From Paraburkholderia sp. NMBU_R16 (GTDB lineage Bacteria > Pseudomonadota > Gammaproteobacteria > Burkholderiales > Burkholderiaceae), in the NCBI RefSeq assembly GCF_013282575.1, contig NZ_JAAAYE010000030.1, forward strand, positions 1-64,000: a DNA stretch of 64,000 nt, in the 5' to 3' direction. Made by a program: the position numbers and the translations under genes. Within the stretch, counting starts at the first letter, position 1. Each line of letters opens with the position of its first letter. Positions 1-6,753 of the stretch are shown piece after piece. The notes under the pieces were generated by a model. That model had not been told where the DNA came from and did no database searches. It saw nothing but the letters and a program-made list of their open reading frames with translations.

Positions 1-123
1 GACGGGGGACTGCTCGGCGCGGCGTGGCGGCAGCGGTTCCGGGCTACGCCCTTCACCGCTGCCGCCACGCCAGTACTCTCATCCTGATTGACGCGCTGCT
101 CTCATCTTGTTTGACGCGCGGCA
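1..123. mobile_element. Probable terminal part of an IS21-family-like insertion sequence
   Basis: The sequence shows two closely spaced direct repeats, ctctcatcctgattgacgcg at 76-95 and ctctcatcttgtttgacgcg at 99-118 (period 23), and just inside them a perfect 17-bp inverted repeat (21-37 with 55-71) around a 17-base loop. An adjacent MFS coding sequence is cut off exactly here. Multiple short terminal repeats and a CA-3' end (here about 122-123) are typical of IS21-family ends, so most of the element would lie outside the window to the left. No transposase is visible, so the family assignment is inference. Confidence 0.4.
21..71. repeat. Perfect 17-bp inverted repeat with 17-nt loop
   Basis: GGCGTGGCGGCAGCGGT (21-37) is followed by a 17-base loop and its exact complement (55-71). 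It would form a very stable hairpin in DNA or RNA. It sits just inside the presumed insertion-sequence end and could end transcription leaving the element or shield its genes from outside transcription. There is no T-tract. Confidence 0.6.
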
Positions 124-388
124 CCGCACCCGCCATGAGTTGTCTGCGCGATCTCTGGTCCGCCCAGACACCGAGCAACATCGAAAGCAACAAGAACGGC
201 AGTGTTTGGGCGGTCTGCAGCCAGCCGGTTTGTCCAGCCCCCGCGCCGAGGGCGAAGACCGCAACGAGCGGCGTCGCTGCGAGACCGATCTGCTCGGCCG
301 ACTGAGCGGCCAGGTTGGACCATGCGAGCCGATGAAATGCAGGCGAAAGACGAGTGACGGGAGATTCGGAAGCGGTGCGAACGGACAT
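124..388 (-). pseudogene. Truncated MFS transporter, N-terminal fragment
   Basis: The ATG at 386-388 follows a GGAG ribosome-binding site. The frame encodes about 88 residues typical of an MFS exporter start: a polar N-terminus, a first membrane segment containing AATPLVAVFALGAG, and then GVWADQRSRRQ, the cytoplasmic loop motif between helices 2 and 3 in the usual form (G-x-x-x-D-x-x-x-R-R). After LMAGA the frame enters the insertion-sequence end and stops at about 53, so some 300 residues of a normal 400-residue transporter are missing. The remnant cannot be a working transporter. Its substrate cannot be inferred. Confidence 0.6.
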
Positions 389-512
389 TTTGTGATCTCC
401 GGCTATCGAGTCACATCGATGTTCGCTGTCGCCGCTCATATCTACGAGCCGATTCTTGCTCTCCCATTCACTCCAGGTCGATCACCCGCGAAGGGTGCGT
501 GTGCCGCCGCAA

Positions 513-1967
513 TCAGAAGGTGATCGTCGCGCGCGCGCCGACGACGAACGTATTGCGCAAGGGGCGCGCCGGGTCGTTCGGATTCTGGCCTGCGCCCGCG
601 TTGAACGTGTATTGCGCGTCAGCGGCCAGCATCCACCATGGTGTGACCTGATACTGGTAGGTCGCCTCGACAGTCGTTTCGCGCGTGCGCACGCCATAGG
701 GGCCGCCGCCGAATGCTAGCTGATCGCGGTCAAGCGACGTGACATGGTTGCCGACTTGGATGTAGGTGACGGCGAGGCCGACGCTGTCGTTGTCCCGGCC
801 CTGGAACGGGGCCTTCAGCACGAGGCCGGCATTGGCCGCGAAGCTCACGAGGTTTCGATCCCCGGGCGCGCCCATTACGCGCGCGAAAACGCCGAGGCTC
901 TTCGGGCCCGACGGGTCGGGGCGCCAAATCATTTGATCGGCGACGGCATAGAAACTGTAGTCGCCGTGACGCGACTGCGCGGTACCGGTCGAAGCGGGAT
1001 TGGCGAGCGACAACCCGTCGACGCCCATGCGCTGATCGGCGAAGTGGCCGTTGTGATACCAGACGCCGATCTTGTACGTACCCGGCAGGCCGCCGGAGCG
1101 TCCGGTGTTCGCATCGCCGTCCGAAGGCGGATTGAGCGCGTACTGCAACTCGCCGATGTAAAGGGCGCCGTTGTGCAGATTGAAGTTCGTACCGCTGAGG
1201 TTGTTCGGGTTGTTGCCGAGCGGATCGCCATCGAATACGCCCGCCAACGCGGTGACAGACGGTGCCAGTTGCGCGCGCACCCGCACGCCGAGTGCGGCGA
1301 GCGGATAGGCGGGGCCGCCGTTGGGCAGATCGTACGAGGGCAGTGCGGGCCACCCGAACATCGTATTGATGAACGTATTGGCATACGTGCTGCCCATGAA
1401 TTCCTGATCCAGGCTTTGCTGGCCAATCTTCACGTCGACACGCTTGTCGAGGAACGACTGCTGGTACCACAGCTCCCACAGACGCGTCGTGGCCTGCGCC
1501 TCGATGCCGCTCGCGGTGTTGAGTGTGCCGAGGTTCGAAGTGCTCAGATTGCGGCCGTGAATCTGCAGCGCACTGGCGTTGAATGTGCCGCCCGGTAAGC
1601 CGATCGCTTTTTGCGTATCGACCGAGAGCGTCATCGTCGTCAGACCATCGTACGCGCCACCGCGATTTAGCCCTCCGCGGAGGTTCGCGAGGTATTCGCT
1701 GGTCTCGGTGATCTGCAGCGTTGCTCCGTACTTGCCGAGCCACGGACGGATTCCGCCCATGTCGCCAAGCAGCGTATCGCGTGACCAGATGTCGGTCGGC
1801 TTCGCCTGGCTGGCGGCGTCCGCTTGCGCTGCCTTCGGTTCGGCATCGGCTTGCGTATCCGCAAAAGCGCCGGTGCTCGCGAGGCTGGCGTAGAAAGCGA
1901 CGGCTGCGCACGCAGCGCGGCGCACTGGATGACGAAAGCGTGCGCGAGCGGATAGCGCAAATCTCAT
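513..1967 (-). CDS. OprB-family carbohydrate-selective porin
   Basis: This 484-residue outer-membrane protein has a signal peptide (cleavage expected after about residue 36, ...STGAFA) and then a beta-barrel of the OprB type. Visible family features are LLGDMGGIRPWLGKYG near the mature N-terminus, LWELWYQQSFLDKRVDVKIGQ in the middle, and a C-terminal phenylalanine (...VGARATITF) for BAM-dependent insertion. OprB porins admit glucose and related sugars across the outer membrane. The ATG at 1967 was chosen because the signal peptide begins there; the open frame continues upstream but has no ribosome-binding site or fitting N-terminus. A promoter with 17-bp spacing and an adjoining palindrome lie upstream (2050-2097). 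The substrate is not known. Confidence 0.85.
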   Translation of the reverse strand: MRFALSARARFRHPVRRAACAAVAFYASLASTGAFADTQADAEPKAAQADAASQAKPTDIWSRDTLLGDMGGIRPWLGKYGATLQITETSEYLANLRGGLNRGGAYDGLTTMTLSVDTQKAIGLPGGTFNASALQIHGRNLSTSNLGTLNTASGIEAQATTRLWELWYQQSFLDKRVDVKIGQQSLDQEFMGSTYANTFINTMFGWPALPSYDLPNGGPAYPLAALGVRVRAQLAPSVTALAGVFDGDPLGNNPNNLSGTNFNLHNGALYIGELQYALNPPSDGDANTGRSGGLPGTYKIGVWYHNGHFADQRMGVDGLSLANPASTGTAQSRHGDYSFYAVADQMIWRPDPSGPKSLGVFARVMGAPGDRNLVSFAANAGLVLKAPFQGRDNDSVGLAVTYIQVGNHVTSLDRDQLAFGGGPYGVRTRETTVEATYQYQVTPWWMLAADAQYTFNAGAGQNPNDPARPLRNTFVVGARATITF

Positions 1968-2049
1968 TTTTTTCCCTGCATCGATTCGATTGACGTGTGA
2001 ACGAATGCGCGCCCTGGCATGTATGTGCGACGGAAACGCAGTGCGGGGC

Positions 2050-2078
2050 ATCGTAGAGGTTTCGCAACGCGAAGTCAA
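2050..2078 (-). promoter_or_regulatory. Sigma70-type promoter of the OprB porin gene
   Basis: Read on the minus strand, TTGACT (2078-2073) is followed after exactly 17 bases by TACGAT (2055-2050), a close match to the -35/-10 consensus. The predicted start site leaves an untranslated leader of about 75 bases before the porin ATG at 1967. Confidence 0.6.
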
Positions 2079-2080
2079 TC

Positions 2081-2097
2081 CAAACGAGAATCGTTTG
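2081..2097. promoter_or_regulatory. Perfect palindrome next to the porin -35 box (candidate operator)
   Basis: CAAACGA-GAA-TCGTTTG is a perfect 7-3-7 inverted repeat ending two bases upstream of the porin -35 hexamer. Its centre lies near -48 relative to the predicted start, a position typical for an activator touching RNA polymerase. No regulator gene adjoins it, so the binding protein is unknown. Confidence 0.45.
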
Positions 2098-2318
2098 CGT
2101 TTATTCGGCCGGGCGTGAAATGTTACCGACTCAGAACCATTGGGCCAGCCCGTAGGGCGCACCATATCGGCCGCCGGCCGGCCAGCGTTCAGGAGCGGGC
2201 TTTTTCGCACGCGGGGGGAGTTCGCTTGTCGGGAGTGCGTTTCGCACCGCTGCGGCACGCGCCGGGGCTGGGCGCGCTACCTTGCATTAGGGCTGCTCGA
2301 CGACAGCGGAGGTCAAGA

Positions 2319-2753
2319 ATGCGCATTTCGGTATGGATGGCGGGCACCGTGTTCGCATTATTGTTGGCGTCCTCAGGTGCGCATGCGCAAGCGGCACCGA
2401 CGACCGGCGGAACGGCTTGCGCGCAGCTGGGACGAGCGCAACCGTGTGCAACGAGTGTACGGCTGAGGCGTTGCTCAGCGAGGCTACGGCGCGATGCGGC
2501 GCGGGATCGACGATGCCAGCGTGAAGCGCGATTGAGCGAGCAGCGGTTGCATGACGAACGCATTGACGAGCAGCGGTTGCATGACGAACGCGTTGACGAG
2601 CAGCGGTCGCATGAGGAACGCGTTGACGAGCAGCGGTTGCATGAGGAACGCGCTGACGAACAACGGGTGCACGACGAACGCGTTCACGAACAGCGGCTTC
2701 GCGACGAACGCGTTCGCGAACAGCGGTTGCGGGCGGAACGCCGACGAGGTTAG
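2319..2753 (+). CDS. Putative secreted protein with ten-residue charged repeats
   Basis: The frame has a GGAGG ribosome-binding site seven bases before the ATG and begins with a convincing signal peptide (MRISVWMAGTVFALLLASSG..AHAQA). The 144-residue product then has a short cysteine- and arginine-containing stretch and ends in seven copies of a ten-residue unit of the form EQRLHDERVD, strongly charged and predicted helical. Third-position changes between units (GAG/GAA, CAG/CAA, CAT/CAC) are silent in this frame, which favours it over the two overlapping frames. I do not recognise a family. The repeat part could equally be a frameshifted tail of a shorter secreted protein. Confidence 0.45.
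   Translation: MRISVWMAGTVFALLLASSGAHAQAAPTTGGTACAQLGRAQPCATSVRLRRCSARLRRDAARDRRCQREARLSEQRLHDERIDEQRLHDERVDEQRSHEERVDEQRLHEERADEQRVHDERVHEQRLRDERVREQRLRAERRRG
2538..2747. repeat. Seven tandem 30-bp repeats
   Basis: Head-to-tail 30-bp units begin at 2538, 2568, 2598, 2628, 2658, 2688 and 2718. The first two differ at one position, and divergence rises towards the 3' end, with the last unit degenerate. There are no spacers, so this is a minisatellite within a coding frame and not a CRISPR array. Confidence 0.9.
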
Positions 2754-3078
2754 CTGCCGGCGAGCGTACGCTACTCAAAAGCGGACATTTGAACTTAGCG
2801 AAAAGCGGACATTACAACTTAGCTGCTACAGCCCGAAAAGTTGATAATTCGCGTTATGTCAAATCAAGGACGGGCATCCCTCCATCATCTCGGGTTGACC
2901 CGTCCCGGATCATCGATCGCGAAATCACGCTCGCCCCACGTCTGGAAAGCCGCGTTTGCAAAGTGGTGAAAGCAAGCCGAAAACACATCGGAACTGCTGA
3001 ATTTCGCTTAGTTTCCCGCAAAAGCTAATGCGTCGAGGGATATACCATTTCGGTTGAGTACCTGACTGGAGACGCCGG
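2754..3078. other. Gene-free stretch of 325 bp with a 24-bp direct repeat
   Basis: No credible gene is present. The notable content is the direct repeat at 2777-2823. The remainder is less GC-rich than its surroundings, suggesting remnant DNA left by a mobile element. The last part must hold the promoter of the dehydrogenase operon starting at 3079; its ribosome-binding site is GGAGA at about 3068-3072. Confidence 0.5.
2777..2823. repeat. Imperfect direct repeat aaaagcggacatt..aacttagc, period 24
   Basis: Two 23-base copies (2777-2799 and 2801-2823) share the form aaaagcggacatt-NN-aacttagc and differ only in the two central bases. Closely spaced short direct repeats of this kind are found at the ends of IS21-type elements, so this may be an orphan insertion-sequence end. 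Alternatively it is a double binding site for a regulator. Confidence 0.5.
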
Positions 3079-4221
3079 ATGAAGCAATTTGCTTCCACCC
3101 GCCCCGACGTACTGGTAGTCGGCGCAGGACTGGTCGGCTCCGCCGTCGCTTACGGGCTTGCGCGCGAAGGCGCGAAAGTAACCGTGCTCGACCAGGGCGA
3201 CGATGCTTTCCGTGCATCACGCGGCAATTTCGGACTCGTGTGGATCCAGGGCAAGGGCTATGGCCTGACGCCCTATACACGCTGGTCGCGCGATTCCGCG
3301 GCGCGCTGGCCGACGCTTGCGGCGACGCTCGCGGACGAGACGGGCGTTGATGTCGCCCTGCGTCAGCCCGGCGGGTTCCACTTCTGTTTTTCCGAGGATG
3401 AGCTGGCGGCACGCGAAACGCGCCTTTCGACGCTGCGGCGCGAAATGGACGGCGACTACCCCTATCAGCTGCTCGACGCGCGCGAAGTCCGCGAGCGACT
3501 ACCTGCGGTTGGGCCAGCGGTGCTCGGCGCGAGCTATACGCCGATGGACGGCCATGTGAATCCCTTGAAACTGCTGCGCGCGCTGCATGCCGGCATGCAG
3601 CAGCGCGGCGTCAGGCTGGTGAGCGGCGAGAACGTGTCACGCATCGCGCCAAACGGCGCAGGTTTTACGGTGCACGGTGTTCGCGGTACCTGGCGCGCAG
3701 ACAAGGTCGTGCTCGCCGCGGGACTCGGCAATCGAGCGCTCGCGCCACAGGTGGGACTTCATGCACCGGTTGAGCCGAACCGCGGACAGATACTCGTCAG
3801 CGAGCGTGTCGCGCCGTTTCTGCATCACCCCACGCTGAACGTTCGGCAAACCGATGAAGGCACCGTGCAGTTCGGCGATTCCATGGAAGACGCAGGCTTC
3901 GACGACTTCACCACAACCCGCGTGCTCGCCGACATCGCGCGTCGCGGCGTGCGCACGTTCCCGTTCCTGAAGGACGTGCGCCTCGTGCGAATGTGGGCCG
4001 CCCTGCGTGTCTATAGCCCGGACGGTTTTCCGATCTATGACGAGTCGCCCCGCTATCCCGGCGCGTTCGTCGTGACGTGTCACAGCGGCGTGACGTTGGC
4101 CGCCGCCCATGCGGCGCGCATCGCGCCGTGGATCGCCGGCGCGCCGACTCCGGAAGAGCTGCCTGCATTTTCCGGCAGTCGCTTCAGCCTTGCCAGCGCC
4201 ATTCCGGTCCCAGCTCACTGA
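3079..4221 (+). CDS. FAD-dependent oxidoreductase (DAO family), catalytic subunit of a three-part dehydrogenase
   Basis: The 380-residue protein has an N-terminal Rossmann FAD site (VLVVGAGLVGSAVAYGLAR, about residues 11-29, followed by VTVLD) and the D-amino-acid-oxidase fold typical of the catalytic subunits HcnC, opine oxidase OoxB and D-hydroxyproline dehydrogenase. It would oxidise an amino or imino acid at a C-N bond. The next two genes encode a small [2Fe-2S] protein and an FAD protein with a BFD-type iron-sulfur domain, the partner subunits in such enzymes; the gap to the next gene is only 7 bases. A GGAGA site precedes the ATG. The substrate is not evident. Racemase, oxidase and cupin genes converge on the block. 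Confidence 0.8.
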   Translation: MKQFASTRPDVLVVGAGLVGSAVAYGLAREGAKVTVLDQGDDAFRASRGNFGLVWIQGKGYGLTPYTRWSRDSAARWPTLAATLADETGVDVALRQPGGFHFCFSEDELAARETRLSTLRREMDGDYPYQLLDAREVRERLPAVGPAVLGASYTPMDGHVNPLKLLRALHAGMQQRGVRLVSGENVSRIAPNGAGFTVHGVRGTWRADKVVLAAGLGNRALAPQVGLHAPVEPNRGQILVSERVAPFLHHPTLNVRQTDEGTVQFGDSMEDAGFDDFTTTRVLADIARRGVRTFPFLKDVRLVRMWAALRVYSPDGFPIYDESPRYPGAFVVTCHSGVTLAAAHAARIAPWIAGAPTPEELPAFSGSRFSLASAIPVPAH

Positions 4222-4228
4222 TCTCGCC

Positions 4229-4573
4229 ATGACATCCAAACCGTTATTCAAGACTTTGTCCGACGCTGATGCGCCAGTCCACATCTGGTTCAACGATCGA
4301 TCGATGCGCGTGCCCGGCGGCCGGTCTGTGGCGGCTGCGCTGCTGACAGCAGGAGTCTCGCGGTTTCGTGCAACGCCCGTCGGCGCTTCGCCCCGCGGGC
4401 CCTACTGCATGATGGGCGCGTGCTTCGACTGCCTCGTGGAAATCGATGGCGTGCCGAGCCGGCAGAGCTGCATGGTCACGGTACGCGACGGCATGCGCGT
4501 CCGCTCTCAGGAGGGCGCACGTGAACTGCCGCCTGTCGTCGCCCAATCGCCGGAGCACGTCCGTGAGCGTTGA
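4229..4573 (+). CDS. (2Fe-2S)-binding small subunit (HcnA/opine-oxidase gamma type)
   Basis: This 114-residue protein has the plant-type ferredoxin-like cysteine set C60-x4-C65-x2-C68-x12-C81 around GPYCMMGACFDC, as in HcnA and the small subunits of opine oxidase and sarcosine-oxidase-like complexes. It should carry electrons between the two FAD subunits encoded on either side. The ATG at 4229 lies seven bases after the previous stop. Its 3' end overlaps the next gene by 11 bases, which implies coordinated translation. Confidence 0.8.
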   Translation: MTSKPLFKTLSDADAPVHIWFNDRSMRVPGGRSVAAALLTAGVSRFRATPVGASPRGPYCMMGACFDCLVEIDGVPSRQSCMVTVRDGMRVRSQEGARELPPVVAQSPEHVRER

Positions 4574-5981
4574 AAACGTTGCTGAACCCGCCCACGAACC
4601 GGTCGATGTCGTGGTCGTGGGCGCAGGCCCGGCGGGGCTCTTGGCCGCCGCGCGCGCGGCGAGCGCGGGACTTTCGGTCGTGCTGCTCGATGAACAGGAC
4701 GCCGTCGGCGGCCAGATCTATCGTGCCATCAGCCATGCCGACGCCCGTCGCACGGACATTCTCGGTCCCGACTACGCGGCAGGCGCAGCCATTGCCGACG
4801 CGTTCACCCGCTCGGGCGCACACCACGTCGCCAATGCATCCGTGTGGCAAGTGACCCGGGAGCGCTGTGTACATTATCTGAAGGACGGCAAGGTCGGCAG
4901 CTTTCAGGCGCAGCGCATCATTCTCGCGACCGGTGCATTGGAACGCCCGTTCCCGATTCCAGGCTGGACATTGCCGGGCGTGTTGACTGCGGGCGCCGCG
5001 CAGATACTGTTGAAGAGCGCGGGTGAAGTGCCGGCGCAGCCGCCCGTGTTGGTCGGCTGCGGCCCCCTGCTCTATTTGCTCGGCTGGCAATACACGCGCG
5101 CTGGCGTGCCAATTCGCGCGCTCGTCGATACGACGCGCCACGAAGACCGCTGGCGCGCGAAGCGCTACGTCCTATCGGCTCTGCGCGCGTGGCCTTTGCT
5201 CAGCAAGGGCCTGCAGTTGATCCGCACGCTGCGCGAAGCTGGCGTGCCGATCCATGAAGCGGCCGACGATCTACGCATCGAGGCGAAGACGGATGAAGAC
5301 GGCGTCGAGCGCGCCGCCGCGCTCAGTTTCACAACGCACGGGCGCCAGCATCGCATCGACGCTAACTTATTCCTGCTGCATCAGGGCGTCGTGCCGAACA
5401 TTCAGTTCCCCCTTTCGTTGCGTGCGCAACATCGTTGGGATGAGGCGCAGCTGTGCTTCGCACCGGTTACCGATGTCTGGGGCGAACTGGACGTGCCCGG
5501 CATCTTCATCGCCGGGGATGGCGGCGGCATTATCGGAGCGCAGGCGGCGGCCGTCCAGGGCGCCCTCGCCGGGCTCGCTGTGGCCGAGCAGCTCGGCGCG
5601 ATCGACCTGTCCACGCGCGATCGCGAAGCTTCGAGCCACCGCCGCAAGCTCGCTGACCTGAAGCGCATCCGCCCTTTTCTCGACAGCCTGTACCGGCCGC
5701 GCGACGCAAACCGTATTCCGGCCGACGACGTCATAGTCTGTCGCTGCGAAGAAGTCACCGCGGGCGAAGTGCGCGGTTTCGTTTCCTTGGGTTGCCTGGG
5801 GCCCAATCAGGCGAAATCGTTCGGGCGCTGCGGGATGGGACCTTGTCAGGGGCGCATGTGCGGGCTGACGGTAACTGAAATCATCGCGCGCGCACGCGAC
5901 GTCGCACCCGAGACGGTCGGCTACTACCGCATCCGCCCCCCGATCAAACCTGTCACGCTCGGAGAACTGGCGGGCGACTGA
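4563..5981 (+). CDS. FAD/NAD(P)-binding oxidoreductase with BFD-like [2Fe-2S] domain, alpha subunit
   Basis: The 472-residue protein starts with a dinucleotide site (DVVVVGAGPAGLLAAARAA, then VVLLDEQDAVGGQIYR) and ends in a BFD-type cluster domain at about residues 390-433 with CRCEE, a middle cysteine (SLGC), then GRCGMGPCQGRMC. This is the architecture of HcnB, OoxA and the large subunit of D-hydroxyproline dehydrogenase. The start was set at GTG 4563 because a GGAG lies eight bases upstream and the FAD motif follows shortly; the open frame upstream is inside the previous gene. It completes a likely heterotrimer whose electrons probably go to the respiratory chain. Confidence 0.8.
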   Translation: MSVENVAEPAHEPVDVVVVGAGPAGLLAAARAASAGLSVVLLDEQDAVGGQIYRAISHADARRTDILGPDYAAGAAIADAFTRSGAHHVANASVWQVTRERCVHYLKDGKVGSFQAQRIILATGALERPFPIPGWTLPGVLTAGAAQILLKSAGEVPAQPPVLVGCGPLLYLLGWQYTRAGVPIRALVDTTRHEDRWRAKRYVLSALRAWPLLSKGLQLIRTLREAGVPIHEAADDLRIEAKTDEDGVERAAALSFTTHGRQHRIDANLFLLHQGVVPNIQFPLSLRAQHRWDEAQLCFAPVTDVWGELDVPGIFIAGDGGGIIGAQAAAVQGALAGLAVAEQLGAIDLSTRDREASSHRRKLADLKRIRPFLDSLYRPRDANRIPADDVIVCRCEEVTAGEVRGFVSLGCLGPNQAKSFGRCGMGPCQGRMCGLTVTEIIARARDVAPETVGYYRIRPPIKPVTLGELAGD

Positions 5982-6014
5982 GACCCAGCGCCGCGTGTCG
6001 GGCGCATTGTGTGA

Positions 6015-6671
6015 TCACGTCGTTCCAAGCGCGCGTTTGAGAGCAGCCACACCGCTGCGCGGACTAGAGAGCACTGGAACTCGCACCGCTCCCAATTGCG
6101 GCACGAGCCGCGCCATCGAAACCTGCGCCAGCACGACGACGTCGACCTGCTCTGCCAGTGTCGAGATCGCGCGCTTCAGAATTTCGTCGTGCCGGGCGCC
6201 GTCCCCGCTGATGAGAGCCTCGAACGCACCCTCTGCAATCCGCTCGGTCACTTCGACCGTGCGGCCCAGTTCGTCGGCCTTCTTTTTAACCAGTCGAACG
6301 GTCGGTTCGAGCGTGGTCGATACCGTTGCGATCACCCCAATGCGATGACCGACCGAGCTCGCCTCTTCTGCCATCGCCTCATCGATTTTCACGATCGGCG
6401 TGGTGACGAACTGGCGCACCGAGTCGACAGCTTCGCCTACCGACGAGCACGCGTTCAAGATGATATCGACGTGCATCGCCTGCGCATTGGCCATGTACGA
6501 ATGAATCCGGCTCGTAACTTCCGGAGTCAGATGGCCGGCTGCCCGCACGTCAGCGAGCACGCTATCGTCGACGATGTTGATAACACGCGCCCCGGGGATT
6601 TGCTCGCTGATTTGCTCTTTGATCGGTTGGACCGTGACCAGTCCCGTGTGAACCACGGCAATTGTCGTCAT
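6015..6671 (-). CDS. Aspartate/glutamate racemase-family protein
   Basis: The 218-residue protein fits the Asp/Glu/hydantoin racemase superfamily: MTTIAVVHTGLV at the start, the first active-site cysteine in IILNACSSVGEA and a C-terminal VDVVVLAQVSMARL. In classical two-base racemases the second motif is LGCxxM; here the cysteine position appears to be occupied by Gln or Ala, so ordinary racemase chemistry is doubtful and isomerase, decarboxylase or lyase activity is possible. It is the last gene of a minus-strand run after a bicupin and an FAD oxidase, and its 3' end faces the dehydrogenase operon only 33 bases away. The ribosome-binding site is weak. Confidence 0.7.
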   Translation of the reverse strand: MTTIAVVHTGLVTVQPIKEQISEQIPGARVINIVDDSVLADVRAAGHLTPEVTSRIHSYMANAQAMHVDIILNACSSVGEAVDSVRQFVTTPIVKIDEAMAEEASSVGHRIGVIATVSTTLEPTVRLVKKKADELGRTVEVTERIAEGAFEALISGDGARHDEILKRAISTLAEQVDVVVLAQVSMARLVPQLGAVRVPVLSSPRSGVAALKRALGTT

Positions 6672-6753
6672 AGTTTGATGCGGCTCGTAGCAGGTTGCGG
6701 TCATCCGACGCGACGTAAGGTAGGGGCGACTGTACAACGTGTCGCGGACGCAT

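Noticed and set aside
744-1598. Plus-strand open frame opposite the porin gene
   Set aside because: It is antisense to a well-supported OprB porin and has no domain or ribosome-binding site.
2538-2747. CRISPR array suggested by seven 30-bp repeats
   Set aside because: The units are directly contiguous with no spacers, degenerate towards one end, and fit a coding frame. There are no cas genes in the window.
2551-2844. Alternative plus-strand frame of the repeat region (units of the type MTNALTSSGC)
   Set aside because: It lacks a ribosome-binding site and signal peptide, and third-position differences are silent in the other frame. It also runs through the 24-bp direct repeat into noncoding DNA.
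3079-5981. Hydrogen cyanide synthase hcnABC
   Set aside because: The subunit types match but the gene order differs (catalytic subunit first), and the same architecture is shared by opine oxidases and D-hydroxyproline dehydrogenases. Catabolic neighbours make cyanide synthesis unlikely.
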